Shown in pieces: positions 9,780-19,537 of a stretch of DNA of 64,000 nucleotides. Position 1 is the first letter of the stretch. Each line of letters starts with the position of its first letter. The notes beneath the pieces are model-generated. The model worked only from the letters and a program-made list of their open reading frames with translations, ran no database searches and had not been told where the DNA came from. The position numbers and the translations under genes are program-made. Source of the DNA: Lewinellaceae bacterium (GTDB lineage Bacteria; Bacteroidota; Bacteroidia; Chitinophagales; Saprospiraceae); contig JACJYL010000001.1 of assembly GCA_020636105.1 (NCBI GenBank), forward strand, positions 4,486,001-4,550,000, written 5' to 3'.

Positions 9780-11711
9780 ATGAAAAGCATAATTTTTTTC
9801 CTCGCAATTTTCATGGCCCTTACTGCACACGGCCAATGGACCACTGAAACGGCGGTAAATACGCTTGTTGCGACCTCCGAAGGTGGCGACATGAAATCCA
9901 TCGGAACCTCCGACGGACAGACCTACGTGGTTTTTTGGAAAACTGTGGCGGCTCCCGTCAATTATGAATTGAGGTTACAGGTATTGGATGCTTCAGGGAA
10001 TAGACAACTGGGGGATGACGGCATGCTCGTCAGTGGTAATATTTCCATGAGCACCTATACGGTGATATGGTCCGTGACGGTGGATAAGGATGATAATCTG
10101 TATATCGGAGCGACCGGCACCGGCGACGGTTCAGGCCATGTCTTTAAACTGGACATCAACGGCAATCCATTATGGGGAGCCGATGGGGTGACTTTTAGTG
10201 ATGGTTACCTGGTGACCGTTTTGCCATTGGCAAACGGCGAGGCGATTGTGTCGTGGTTTGCTTCCGGACAGGGCCTGATGCAAAGGTATGATGCCGCGGG
10301 CAATACCCTGTGGAACGATCCGCAACCCATTGAGAGCGGGACAAGCCATACGGCTCCGGCCAATTTGTTTGAATTGCCCGAAGCAGGTTATGTGGTGGTG
10401 TTCCATGTGTTGAGTTTTGGCATCAGCTCCACCCTTTACGCCCAGCGTTATGATGAAAACGGGGTGGCTCAATGGGCTGTCCCCACCAAGTTATCCAACA
10501 AAACTACTGCTTATAACGCTTTTTACAGCGGCACACAAGATGGGGAGGTCGTCTATTTCGGGTACTTTGCCAGCAGCGGCAGCCGTTTTGATTCGTTTGT
10601 GCAACGGATCAACCCGGATGGTACATTGCCCTGGGGCATCAACGGAATGGACTTCGATACCAATGAGACGGATTATGAAATGGATACCCAAATTGCGATA
10701 GCGCCTGGTTCCCAATACATCTGGGCGGTTTGCACTTATACCAATACTTCCCAGGGGCAACGTGGTGAATACGTTCAAAAGTTTGATAAAAACACAGGCG
10801 CCAGACAATTCACCGATAATGCCAAAATCGTTTATCCCATCAGCGAAGATTTCAGGCAACATGCAGGGCCTATGTTTTTGATGAACGACCAGCCTTTGTT
10901 TTTGTTGAAAAAAGGGTATGATAACAGCGTGACACCTACCACTTTGGACGGGGTGTTGCTGGATGAGAACGGAGATTTTGCGTGGGAAGAAGTCTCCAGG
11001 CCCATGGCAACCTATCAGGCCGCCAAAAGCAGGATACAATTCAACCGGCCGGCCAACGGCCAGGCGGTTGCCGTATTTATAGAAGACAAATCTGGGGGCG
11101 CCAGAATCTATGCTCAGAATGTAGTGGTGGATGTGGTTCCGGCTCCGCTGGATCAGCCGACCCTGGTTTACCCGCCGGACGAATCGGTTGAAATTCCAAT
11201 GATGGTGACCTTCATCTGGAATGCCGTACAGAACGCCGAAACTTATCAAATTCAGATCTCCACAGATGATGCCTTTGAAAATTTGATCGCCGACGAGGGA
11301 AATCTGGTGAACACCACTTATGACTTTTCTCTACCTGATGATCAAACCACCTACCACTGGCGGGTAAAGGCAGTGGATGCCACCCAGGAAAGTGACTGGT
11401 CCGCGGGATGGCGTTTTACCACAGAAATCATGCTCGGGGTAGATCTGCTATCCTCTGCTGCTGAATTAAAGGTATATCCCAACCCCACACGGGGGCAAAC
11501 GTTTCTTGAGTTCAATAGCCCATCGGCCTGTGAGGTTCAATTGACGATTTATGATTCAAAGGGAAGCCTGGTCTTTTCTTCTGTGGAAAGGGTGGTCCCG
11601 GGCAAGAATTCCTTTGAGGCGGACCTGGCAAAACTTCCTGCGGACGCGTATCATTTTTGGGTAAAAGGAAAAGCATTAAACTTGTTTGGAAAATTTTCTT
11701 TGGTGAGATAA
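9780..11711 (+). CDS. Secreted T9SS protein with fibronectin-III-like domain
   Basis: 643 residues with a signal peptide (MKSIIFFLAIFMALTAHG, cleavage near residue 18-20). Residues up to about 450 look like repeated beta-propeller-type strands (for example YIGATGTGDGSG, GEAIVSWFASGQGLM) with no catalytic signature I recognise. A fibronectin-III-like domain covers about residues 460-550 (FIWNAVQNAETYQIQIS, TTYHWRVKAVD, SDWSAGWRFTT). The C-terminus is a T9SS type A sorting domain (LKVYPNPTRGQTFLEF). It is therefore predicted to be exported and surface-attached or released. Function unknown. Confidence 0.8.
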   Translation: MKSIIFFLAIFMALTAHGQWTTETAVNTLVATSEGGDMKSIGTSDGQTYVVFWKTVAAPVNYELRLQVLDASGNRQLGDDGMLVSGNISMSTYTVIWSVTVDKDDNLYIGATGTGDGSGHVFKLDINGNPLWGADGVTFSDGYLVTVLPLANGEAIVSWFASGQGLMQRYDAAGNTLWNDPQPIESGTSHTAPANLFELPEAGYVVVFHVLSFGISSTLYAQRYDENGVAQWAVPTKLSNKTTAYNAFYSGTQDGEVVYFGYFASSGSRFDSFVQRINPDGTLPWGINGMDFDTNETDYEMDTQIAIAPGSQYIWAVCTYTNTSQGQRGEYVQKFDKNTGARQFTDNAKIVYPISEDFRQHAGPMFLMNDQPLFLLKKGYDNSVTPTTLDGVLLDENGDFAWEEVSRPMATYQAAKSRIQFNRPANGQAVAVFIEDKSGGARIYAQNVVVDVVPAPLDQPTLVYPPDESVEIPMMVTFIWNAVQNAETYQIQISTDDAFENLIADEGNLVNTTYDFSLPDDQTTYHWRVKAVDATQESDWSAGWRFTTEIMLGVDLLSSAAELKVYPNPTRGQTFLEFNSPSACEVQLTIYDSKGSLVFSSVERVVPGKNSFEADLAKLPADAYHFWVKGKALNLFGKFSLVR

Positions 11712-11850
11712 AAATGAAACCATTTGAAATATTCAAGTATCAAATTGCCCTTCTGTACTGCCTTTTCCAATGAGCTTAGTACAGGCTCAAATTCAAAAAA
11801 TGGATTAAAGAGCTGTACATTTAGGGCATAGTCACAAAAGCTATGAACCT

Positions 11851-14451
11851 ATGAAATTTAAATCTGTTTTTTCGCGAAAAACAATAAGCTTTTTCGCCTT
11901 ATTGTGTATTTCCGTATTATCCTTTTCCCAAAAAAATGAGGGCAACATCGTCCAGTATTTTGGAAAAGAAAAGGTCGAAGAGGTCAACGAAGGCTCCATT
12001 ATCCATCTGTTTAAAACCGGGCTTATTTTGCGAAAGCCAGGGTTTGATTTCAACTCCCCGTCTGTGTTGAGCGATCCATTGCTGGCCAGGATTCTGACCG
12101 ATGGAAAATATGACATTTCGGAAGGTAAAACGGAACAATGGCCGGGCGGTGTTTTGACGTGGGAGCAGATTGAGGTTGGCGACAAAAATGACTTTAACGA
12201 CCCCGGGCTCCGGTCAGGATACCTTTACCTGGAATATGAATCACCGGAGGCCATCACGGTATTATTTGAAGCTTCGGGCCATACGAGTGCATTGATCAAT
12301 GGGTTGCCCCATGAGGGCGATCATTATGATTTTGGCTGGCAGCTGATCCCGCTTCGATTGAAAAAAGGAAAAAATGAATTCGTGCTGACGGGAGGCCGGT
12401 TTCCCACCATGCGTGCCCGATTGTTAAAAGCCAACGCCCCTGTACAATTTACCCAGAGAGACATGACCCTGCCCGATTTGTTACAGGAAAACCGGGAACC
12501 CCTATGGGGGGCCATCAGAGTGATGAATACCCAAGAAAATGAGTACAAAGGAGGAAGCATTGTTTGCAAAGTGGGCAAGGAAGAACTTACGACTACATTG
12601 CCTGATGTTGCGCCGATGTATATTCGCAAATTACCTTTTTTAATCCCCAATCCGGCGGGTTTGTCTGACCAGGATACGGTCATAACAGTGTTGCTCCTAA
12701 AAGATAATAAAGGCAAAACCCTGGCCATTGATACTATCGAGTTGGCCGTAAAATCTACCTTCAAACATCACAAAAGAACTTTTATCAGTGATATAGACGG
12801 GAGTGTTCAATATTACAGTATAGCTCCTTCTTCAAATAAAAATATCGAAAATCCCGCTTTATTCTTTTCTGTACACGGCGCCTCGGTAGAAGCCGTCAAC
12901 CAGGCCAATGCCTATCAACAAAAAGACTGGGGGCATCTCGTCGCACCTACCAACCGTCGTCCGTTTGGTTTTGCCTGGGAAGACTGGGGGCGGCTGGATG
13001 CCCTGGAAGTTTTGACCCATTCAGAAAAATTGTTAAAAACAGATCCTCAACATACCTATTTAACCGGACATTCCATGGGCGGTCACGGCACCTGGTATTT
13101 AGGAGCCACTTATCCCGATCGTTTTGCCGCCATTGCTCCCTGTGCCGGTTATCCGGATTTGTTAGGCTATCGACAAAGTTTTGTAGAAAGAATGAAGGAT
13201 CGGCCGGAAGCCGAATTTGCCAGATTCGGGATGACCAAGGCTGAATTTTTGGCGATGGCGATGGATCATAGATTTGACAATGAGAAAGATATTTTGCTCG
13301 ATTCCATCATCCGACGGGCAGGTACTCCCAGCAGAACCCTTAAGCTGGAACGCAACTATCTCCATTTTGGTGTTTTTGTTTTACACGGAGAAATCGATAA
13401 CGTGGTGCCCACTTTCATCGCCCGGATGATGCGCGAACGTTTGGGGAAATTTCATAATGATTTTACTTATTATGAATATCCCGGTGGCACGCATTGGTAT
13501 GGAGATCACAGCGTGGACTGGCCTCCCATTTTTGATTTCTTCAAAGCCAGAAGCATAAAGGCACCAAAGGATATTAACAAAATCGAATTTTATACGGGGT
13601 CACCAGGAGTTTCTTCCAGTTCCCACTTTATACATATCCTACAGCAAATGAAACCTTTTGACATCAGCACTTTTGACTTTCGCAGGGAGGAGGCAGCTAT
13701 AATTCTTTCTACAACGAATGTCCAGACAGTGGCTATTGATATTGAAAAAATGGCAACACAAGCGGATACTTTATCCATAGATGGACAGGAAATGCCCATT
13801 GCTTCCACAGATAAAATGATCTATCTGACCAACCAAAATGGATCGTGGAAAAAAACACCTAAACCATCCCTCAAAGAAAAAGGACCTCACCGAAATGGAG
13901 GTTTTAAAGATGCTTTTAGAAATAATATGGTGTTTGTTTATGCGTCCAAAGGATCAAAAGAAGAGAACGAATGGTATTACAACCGGGCTAAAGTCGATGC
14001 AGAAAAATTCTGGTACCGGGCGAATGGGAATGTAGAACTCATCAGGGATACGGAATTCACGCTGGCAGATTATCCCGATAGAAATGTGATCCTTTACGGA
14101 AACAAAGACAATAATGTAGCCTGGGATCAATTATTATCCCATTGTCCGGTTCAGGTTTCCAGGAATGAAGTCAAAATCGGTACAAAAACCTTAACAGGCG
14201 ATCAATGGGGCAGCTACTTCATTTATCCGCGGCAGGACAGCGACCAGGCTAGTATAGGGGTGGTGACGGCCACGGGAATAAAAGGTATGAAAGGCGCCTA
14301 TGCCAACGATTACCTGGTGAATGGGACGACTTTTCCCGACTTAATGTTATTCGATCATACCATGATGAAAGCTGGCATTTCAGGCGTAAAGTGCAGCGGT
14401 TTTTTGGGCAATGACTGGTCGGTAGAAAAAGGGGATTTCGTCTGGCGATGA
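11851..14451 (+). CDS. Secreted alpha/beta-hydrolase (S9/esterase-like), 866 aa
   Basis: The signal peptide ends near LSFSQ (residue 26). Residues 100-200 look like a beta-sandwich, with a jelly-roll-like stretch LYLEYESPEAITVLFEASG. The central domain is an alpha/beta-hydrolase: nucleophile Ser in TGHSMGGHGTWYLG near residue 407, acid Asp in LHGEIDNVVP near 515 and His in GGTHWYGDHS near 546, all in the expected order. This layout fits prolyl-oligopeptidase-type or acyl/feruloyl-type esterases acting on polymers outside the cytoplasm. The C-terminal roughly 300 residues have no family I recognise, and no T9SS signal is present. It lies upstream of the hybrid regulator, which often governs polysaccharide genes, so a carbohydrate esterase role is plausible but unproven. 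Confidence 0.75.
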   Translation: MKFKSVFSRKTISFFALLCISVLSFSQKNEGNIVQYFGKEKVEEVNEGSIIHLFKTGLILRKPGFDFNSPSVLSDPLLARILTDGKYDISEGKTEQWPGGVLTWEQIEVGDKNDFNDPGLRSGYLYLEYESPEAITVLFEASGHTSALINGLPHEGDHYDFGWQLIPLRLKKGKNEFVLTGGRFPTMRARLLKANAPVQFTQRDMTLPDLLQENREPLWGAIRVMNTQENEYKGGSIVCKVGKEELTTTLPDVAPMYIRKLPFLIPNPAGLSDQDTVITVLLLKDNKGKTLAIDTIELAVKSTFKHHKRTFISDIDGSVQYYSIAPSSNKNIENPALFFSVHGASVEAVNQANAYQQKDWGHLVAPTNRRPFGFAWEDWGRLDALEVLTHSEKLLKTDPQHTYLTGHSMGGHGTWYLGATYPDRFAAIAPCAGYPDLLGYRQSFVERMKDRPEAEFARFGMTKAEFLAMAMDHRFDNEKDILLDSIIRRAGTPSRTLKLERNYLHFGVFVLHGEIDNVVPTFIARMMRERLGKFHNDFTYYEYPGGTHWYGDHSVDWPPIFDFFKARSIKAPKDINKIEFYTGSPGVSSSSHFIHILQQMKPFDISTFDFRREEAAIILSTTNVQTVAIDIEKMATQADTLSIDGQEMPIASTDKMIYLTNQNGSWKKTPKPSLKEKGPHRNGGFKDAFRNNMVFVYASKGSKEENEWYYNRAKVDAEKFWYRANGNVELIRDTEFTLADYPDRNVILYGNKDNNVAWDQLLSHCPVQVSRNEVKIGTKTLTGDQWGSYFIYPRQDSDQASIGVVTATGIKGMKGAYANDYLVNGTTFPDLMLFDHTMMKAGISGVKCSGFLGNDWSVEKGDFVWR

Positions 14452-14776
14452 TAGGATACAGTATAAACCTCTGAGGTTTGGTCTTTTCTGAGAAAATTAA
14501 TTTTCAAGGTATTGATTTTATTGGTTTTGTATAGATAATCGCTAAATTTTCATGAGGTGTAGCGCACCGCAGCCTGAATTTAATAAGCGGGAAGCATGTT
14601 GCCGTCTTGCCGGGCTAACAGATAGTTATTCCGTTAAATTGTATTCCCTAAAAAGTGCTCATGTCTTTTTGGGAAAGTGAAAGTCTGGCGTTTCCATAAA
14701 TCAGGAATTTCATCCTTTTGCCTTCCTATGTTGGAGTTATGGTGCTAACCCGTTATTTTTATGAGCGTTTAATTTC
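14452..14776. other. Intergenic region upstream of the hybrid regulator
   Basis: No open frame of interest. It should hold the regulator's promoter, but no clear TAnnTTTG match with good spacing was found. No terminator hairpin with a T-run was seen after the hydrolase gene. Confidence 0.5.
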
Positions 14777-17700
14777 ATGGGGTGGAAGCTCAAAAATTCA
14801 AAGGTGCATTTATATTTATTGAAAACACTATTCACATACGGCTTACTCTTCTTTACCCTTACTGCTGCGACCCAGTCCTTTCAGGGTAACCTCAAACTGG
14901 AGAATATCACTTTTCCTGAAGGCAACCAGCTGGCCTATGTGTATGATATTGCCCAGGACAGCACCGGTTTGATCTGGATGCGGGCCAATTGGGATATTTA
15001 CACCTACAACGGGCATGAACTTGCCAAATTAGGCCAGGAAGTACTGGGCTTTCCTGCGAACAATACGCGATGGGTATTTGCAGACCCGTCGACTCCTGAT
15101 TTTTATTTTATCCGGGATACCCTTGTCATTTTTGATCCTGTTACACGAAAGATCAAAGAACGTCACATCTCTGAAGACATAATCAACAGCGTTGAAATTA
15201 ACCTGCTGGCCTATATTGGTGTTGCGCAAGACGGGGCGTTGTGGTCATTAGGGAATAAAGCCAATCATCCTAGTGAAAAATTTGTTTTAAGAGCCGAAAA
15301 AGGCGAAAAATTTAAAGTGATTTGTCCGTTGGAGGTTTCCTGGTATTATGATCAGACATTAACCATTGGGGATAATTATTATGTAAAGCTTCGGGACAGG
15401 ATTGAAGTATTTGGTCCAATGGGAAGGGTACAAACCTACTCGTTCCCGCCAGGACCAGACCCGGTAATGCCCAGTATGGTAAAGGATGCTGAAAATACTT
15501 TATGGGTGGTACACAGTCCGGATAAATCCAAAGACCAATATGCGGTTTATTATTTAAAAGAAGGACAGGACGAATTTGTCCGGCTTCCCCGGGATAAGCG
15601 TTTTGTACAGGAAGCAAAACACGGACAATTGTTCGCAGATGGAGAATTTATCTGGCATCGGGGTTACCCCTTCCGGTTGTCGAGAATGTGCATAAAAGAC
15701 GGTAGTATTGTAGATTTTACGGATAAAATTATCGTACAAAGTCACGCCTTCCCTTTTTACAACAGCACTTTGTTGAATATGTTCCGGGATCGATCCGGAC
15801 AGTTGTGGCTGACTACCCGGGCCGGCATGGTCAAAATGACGATAGAAAAGGATATTTTTAAAAAATACACTCTGGAAGATGCTGGCCTTAAATGTCAGGG
15901 AGAAAATTGCCAGATCAGGGCGGTAGCCGAGGACGATGACGGATTTATTTATTCCTCTTACCAAAACGGCATTCTTAAACTGAATCCCCAAACCGGAGAA
16001 TTATCCGAATTACCCTTGAATATTCCGCCGCAGAACCAAAAAGAGCATGCCCTCACCTATGCCTGGGGAACGCTGTTCTGGAATGATTATGCCATTGATC
16101 TGACGACCAATGAAAGTCGCAGGCTTTTTCCAGCCACTACTTTCGAATACATCGCCCACGGAATGGATCCGGAAGCCCGACAACTTTGGATCGGGGTCAA
16201 TGATCTTCCTTTTAAATTTTATCGGTATGACATACTGACCAGGGAAACGACCAGGCTGGAAATTCCAAATGACTTTTTACTCAGTACCAATTCAGAGGTA
16301 AGGCAAATCCATTTTAGCAAATATACGGGTACCTTGTTTTTGTCTTTATGGGCTGACGGCATCATGGAAATCGGACTGGATGGAGCAATCATTAACCGGT
16401 ATAAGGCGGACCCTTTTTCTGATGGTTGGCAGTACAGCTCCAATTATGGTATTTATGAAGATGAACATGCTCAGCTTTGGTTCGGGCATGGTAACGAGGT
16501 GGGATTGAGTAAACTGGACCTTAAGACCAGGGAAATCACCCATATTCCTTATCAAATCAAGTCCAGGTCTGATCCTTTGAAAAGGGTATTCGTGATCTTA
16601 CCCGGACCAGGAGATGATCTTTGGCTGGTGACGGAAAAAGGAACGTTAAAACTGAACAAAAAAACCGGGAAGCAGACGCGTTTTCCCATGTTTCCCACTT
16701 TGTCGGAAATGGCCTATCACCGGCTTCCTGCTTTTGTAGCAGCGGATGGCACTTTTTATATTGGGACTCCTGACGGCAGCCTTAATGCCTTTCGTCCTGA
16801 TGAACTGGAAGCAGCGGCTGGTTTTGACGATGCCTATCCGGTGGCGATCAATCGTTTGGAGCGATTTGATGAAAACGAGGATTCCTTGTTCGTTCAGATG
16901 AACGAACTCAACGACCTGTCAACTATCCGGCTTCATCATTTTGATCGATTTTTCAACCTGGAGTTCTTTGTTCCCGATTATCGGAATACCGGCCAGATCC
17001 TATATACCTGGTGGCTGGAAGGCTATGATAAGGAATGGAGTACCCCTACCCGGATCAATCAATTACAATACGAGAACCTGCCCCCGGGAAAATACACCTT
17101 ACACATTCGCGGAGGCATTACACCTGAATTTTTCAAATCTTCGGAACGGACATTATCCGTCGAGGTGGTTCGAGCCTGGTATAAAAGATGGTGGGCTTTT
17201 GCACTTTATATCCTTGGCTTTTTAGGCTTGGTTTATCTATACTACCAATACCAGGTCAACCAGCAACTGGAAAAAGCCGAAGCCAAACGACTCAAGGAAC
17301 TGAACACCCTCAAATCCCGGCTCTACACCAATATCACCCACGAATTCCGGACGCCGCTGACGGTCATTATGGGTATGACCAATAACATTAAAGGCCACTC
17401 CCAGGAACGCAAGCTCATCCAGCGAAACAGCAAAAACCTGCTCCGGCTGATCAACCAGTTGCTGGACCTGTCCAAACTGGATTCCGGCACACTGAAAATG
17501 GACAAAATACAGGGGGATATCGTGAACTACCTGCAATACCTTACGGAGTCCTTCTACTCCATGGCGGAGGAAAAGAAAATACGACTGACCTTTTATCCGG
17601 AGGTTCGGGAATTAATTATGGATTTTGATGAGGCCAAGATGCAGCATATCGTTTACAATCTTCTGACCAATGCGATTAAGTTTACCGCCGAAGGAGGCAA

Positions 17701-18856
17701 GATCATACTGCATTTACAAAAAGCAGAAATCCAGGGAAAGGAATGGCTCCAGATGAAAGTCAGCGATACCGGTTTAGGTATTTCCGAAGAGAATCTGCCG
17801 AAAATTTTCGACCGCTTTTACCAGGGAGATGCATCGTTTACCCGCCGCGAAGCTGGAACCGGCATTGGTCTGACACTGACCAAAGAACTGGTGGGAATGA
17901 TGGGAGGCTCCATCGTGGTGGAAAGCGAATTGGGTAAAGGAACGGACTTTCTTCTTTTGTTTCCCATTCAACTGGATCCGGATACGGTAAAAAAGGGTGA
18001 GGATGAATTCGGGGATCCTGTCCTGCAGACCGGGTATTCAGCTCCTGAAGATAAAAACCTGGTTCCGTTACTGGAGCTGGCCACTTTAAACGAAGATTCT
18101 GAAACGCCTTCTCTATTGATCATTGAAGACAATCGTGATGTGGTCACCTATATTGAAAGTCTGCTCAAAAAGGATTACCACATCGAGATCGCCCGCGACG
18201 GCCAGCAAGGGATCGATAAAGCCCTGGCGATGGTTCCCGACATCATCATCAGTGATGTGATGATGCCGGAGAAGGATGGTTACGAAGTTTGTGAAACCCT
18301 TAAAAATGACGATCGAACAAGCCATATTCCGATCATTTTGCTAACGGCAAAAGCTACCCTCGACGACAGGATCGAAGGACTCCGTGGCGGTGCCGATGCC
18401 TATTTGGTGAAACCTTTCCATAAAGAAGAGTTGTTTGTCAGGCTTGAAAAGCTCATTGAACTCCGCAAGTCATTGCAGCAAAAAAATACAGGAGCAGCAT
18501 TCTTTTCCAGGAATATGGCCGATAAAAAGGCTCCTTCCCTGGATGACCTTTTTCTGCAAAAGCTCATCCAGTTGGTGCAGGAACGACTGGACGATACGGA
18601 ACTTAGTGTCAACGATCTGTGCCGGGCTGTTCGCCGGAGCAATACCCAGGTGAATCGCAAACTCAAGGCCCTGACGGGAAAAACGCCCAGTCAATTCATT
18701 CGTTCCATCCGCCTGCAAAAGGCTGCCGAATTGCTTAAAACCACCGACCTGAACGTCTCGGAAATTGCCTATGAGGTAGGTTTTAATGATCCTAACTACT
18801 TTTCCCGCTCTTTTTCAGAGGAATTTGGGGTTTCCCCCAATGCTATTCGTAAGTAA
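14777..18856 (+). CDS. Hybrid two-component system sensor/regulator (HTCS)
   Basis: 1359 residues, a normal length for HTCS proteins, which combine sensor, kinase and DNA-binding regulator in one membrane protein. In order: signal/anchor (residues 1-34); periplasmic two-propeller-type sensor region with Reg_prop-like pieces; Y_Y_Y domain near 715-790 (WWLEGYDKEWSTP, LPPGKYTLHIR); transmembrane helix near 803-825; HisKA with HEFRTPLTVIMG near 854; HATPase_c (NLLTNAIKFT, DTGLGI, GTGIGLTLTKELV); receiver domain from 1112 (IIEDNRD, phosphoacceptor Asp in IISDVMMPEKDG, Lys in LVKPF); AraC-type HTH from about 1255 to the end. All phosphorelay residues are present. Such regulators usually respond to glycan fragments and activate neighbouring polysaccharide genes. 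No SusC/SusD pair lies adjacent, so the target is unclear. Confidence 0.95.
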   Translation: MGWKLKNSKVHLYLLKTLFTYGLLFFTLTAATQSFQGNLKLENITFPEGNQLAYVYDIAQDSTGLIWMRANWDIYTYNGHELAKLGQEVLGFPANNTRWVFADPSTPDFYFIRDTLVIFDPVTRKIKERHISEDIINSVEINLLAYIGVAQDGALWSLGNKANHPSEKFVLRAEKGEKFKVICPLEVSWYYDQTLTIGDNYYVKLRDRIEVFGPMGRVQTYSFPPGPDPVMPSMVKDAENTLWVVHSPDKSKDQYAVYYLKEGQDEFVRLPRDKRFVQEAKHGQLFADGEFIWHRGYPFRLSRMCIKDGSIVDFTDKIIVQSHAFPFYNSTLLNMFRDRSGQLWLTTRAGMVKMTIEKDIFKKYTLEDAGLKCQGENCQIRAVAEDDDGFIYSSYQNGILKLNPQTGELSELPLNIPPQNQKEHALTYAWGTLFWNDYAIDLTTNESRRLFPATTFEYIAHGMDPEARQLWIGVNDLPFKFYRYDILTRETTRLEIPNDFLLSTNSEVRQIHFSKYTGTLFLSLWADGIMEIGLDGAIINRYKADPFSDGWQYSSNYGIYEDEHAQLWFGHGNEVGLSKLDLKTREITHIPYQIKSRSDPLKRVFVILPGPGDDLWLVTEKGTLKLNKKTGKQTRFPMFPTLSEMAYHRLPAFVAADGTFYIGTPDGSLNAFRPDELEAAAGFDDAYPVAINRLERFDENEDSLFVQMNELNDLSTIRLHHFDRFFNLEFFVPDYRNTGQILYTWWLEGYDKEWSTPTRINQLQYENLPPGKYTLHIRGGITPEFFKSSERTLSVEVVRAWYKRWWAFALYILGFLGLVYLYYQYQVNQQLEKAEAKRLKELNTLKSRLYTNITHEFRTPLTVIMGMTNNIKGHSQERKLIQRNSKNLLRLINQLLDLSKLDSGTLKMDKIQGDIVNYLQYLTESFYSMAEEKKIRLTFYPEVRELIMDFDEAKMQHIVYNLLTNAIKFTAEGGKIILHLQKAEIQGKEWLQMKVSDTGLGISEENLPKIFDRFYQGDASFTRREAGTGIGLTLTKELVGMMGGSIVVESELGKGTDFLLLFPIQLDPDTVKKGEDEFGDPVLQTGYSAPEDKNLVPLLELATLNEDSETPSLLIIEDNRDVVTYIESLLKKDYHIEIARDGQQGIDKALAMVPDIIISDVMMPEKDGYEVCETLKNDDRTSHIPIILLTAKATLDDRIEGLRGGADAYLVKPFHKEELFVRLEKLIELRKSLQQKNTGAAFFSRNMADKKAPSLDDLFLQKLIQLVQERLDDTELSVNDLCRAVRRSNTQVNRKLKALTGKTPSQFIRSIRLQKAAELLKTTDLNVSEIAYEVGFNDPNYFSRSFSEEFGVSPNAIRK

Positions 18857-19039
18857 TTGATTTTTAGTTTTTTGTATTGATTTTTGTTTTGCTGTTGCAA
18901 AATGAATGCTACTTTTTTTTGCCTGATGTGGAATAGGTGAAGGTTTTGGGGAATGTGTGAAGGGCTCCCCTAAGATATTCCTGCACTTTTGCGGTGTTAG
19001 AAAGATCTCAGCTGAATTGTTTATTTAAAAATTATCACA

Positions 19040-19525
19040 ATGAGAAGCATTAAACTCTACATGAGTATGCTGTTTGTCTTATCCATATTAGGAGGATTAC
19101 AAGCACAACAATCTCTGCATCATGCCACCGGAGGCGATGCCTCAGGTAGCGGCGGGACGGTAAGCTATACGGTTGGCCATCCTGTTTACACCACAGTAAT
19201 CGGAGCCAATGGAACGGTTGCTCAGGGTGTTCAACACGCTTTTGAAATTCTGGTCACAACAGGGCTTGAAGAAACCAACATCAGCCTGGAGCTGGATGTT
19301 TTTCCCAATCCAACAAACGGTTTACTTAATCTTCGGATAATGGATAATCAAATTCAAGGGTTGGTCTATCAACTGTTTGATGTCAGTGGCCGCTTGATTG
19401 AAACAAAACAATTGACGGATTCTGTTACGAAAATAAGCATGGAAATGCTACCGCCAGCAACCTACTATTTGCATGTAACCGACCACAAACAAACTATGAA
19501 ATCTTTTAAAATTATCAAACACTAA
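19040..19525 (+). CDS. Small T9SS protein, first partner of fibre module A
   Basis: 161 residues: signal peptide to QAQQ (residue 22), then a compact domain with ATGGDASGSGGTVSYTVG and AQGVQHAFEI, then a complete T9SS type A sorting domain (LDVFPNPTNGLLNLRI, ATYYLHVTD, KSFKIIKH). The domain recurs in the 175-residue protein at 25168 and, truncated, at 22843. In all of them the pattern is V(S/T)YTVG or DWSVGE followed by an LSEGFIQP/AQGVQ motif. It is followed after 12 bp by a tail-fibre-like protein, so the two are probably co-transcribed. Predicted exported surface protein; molecular role unknown. Confidence 0.85.
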   Translation: MRSIKLYMSMLFVLSILGGLQAQQSLHHATGGDASGSGGTVSYTVGHPVYTTVIGANGTVAQGVQHAFEILVTTGLEETNISLELDVFPNPTNGLLNLRIMDNQIQGLVYQLFDVSGRLIETKQLTDSVTKISMEMLPPATYYLHVTDHKQTMKSFKIIKH

Positions 19526-19537
19526 AACTTTCAAATC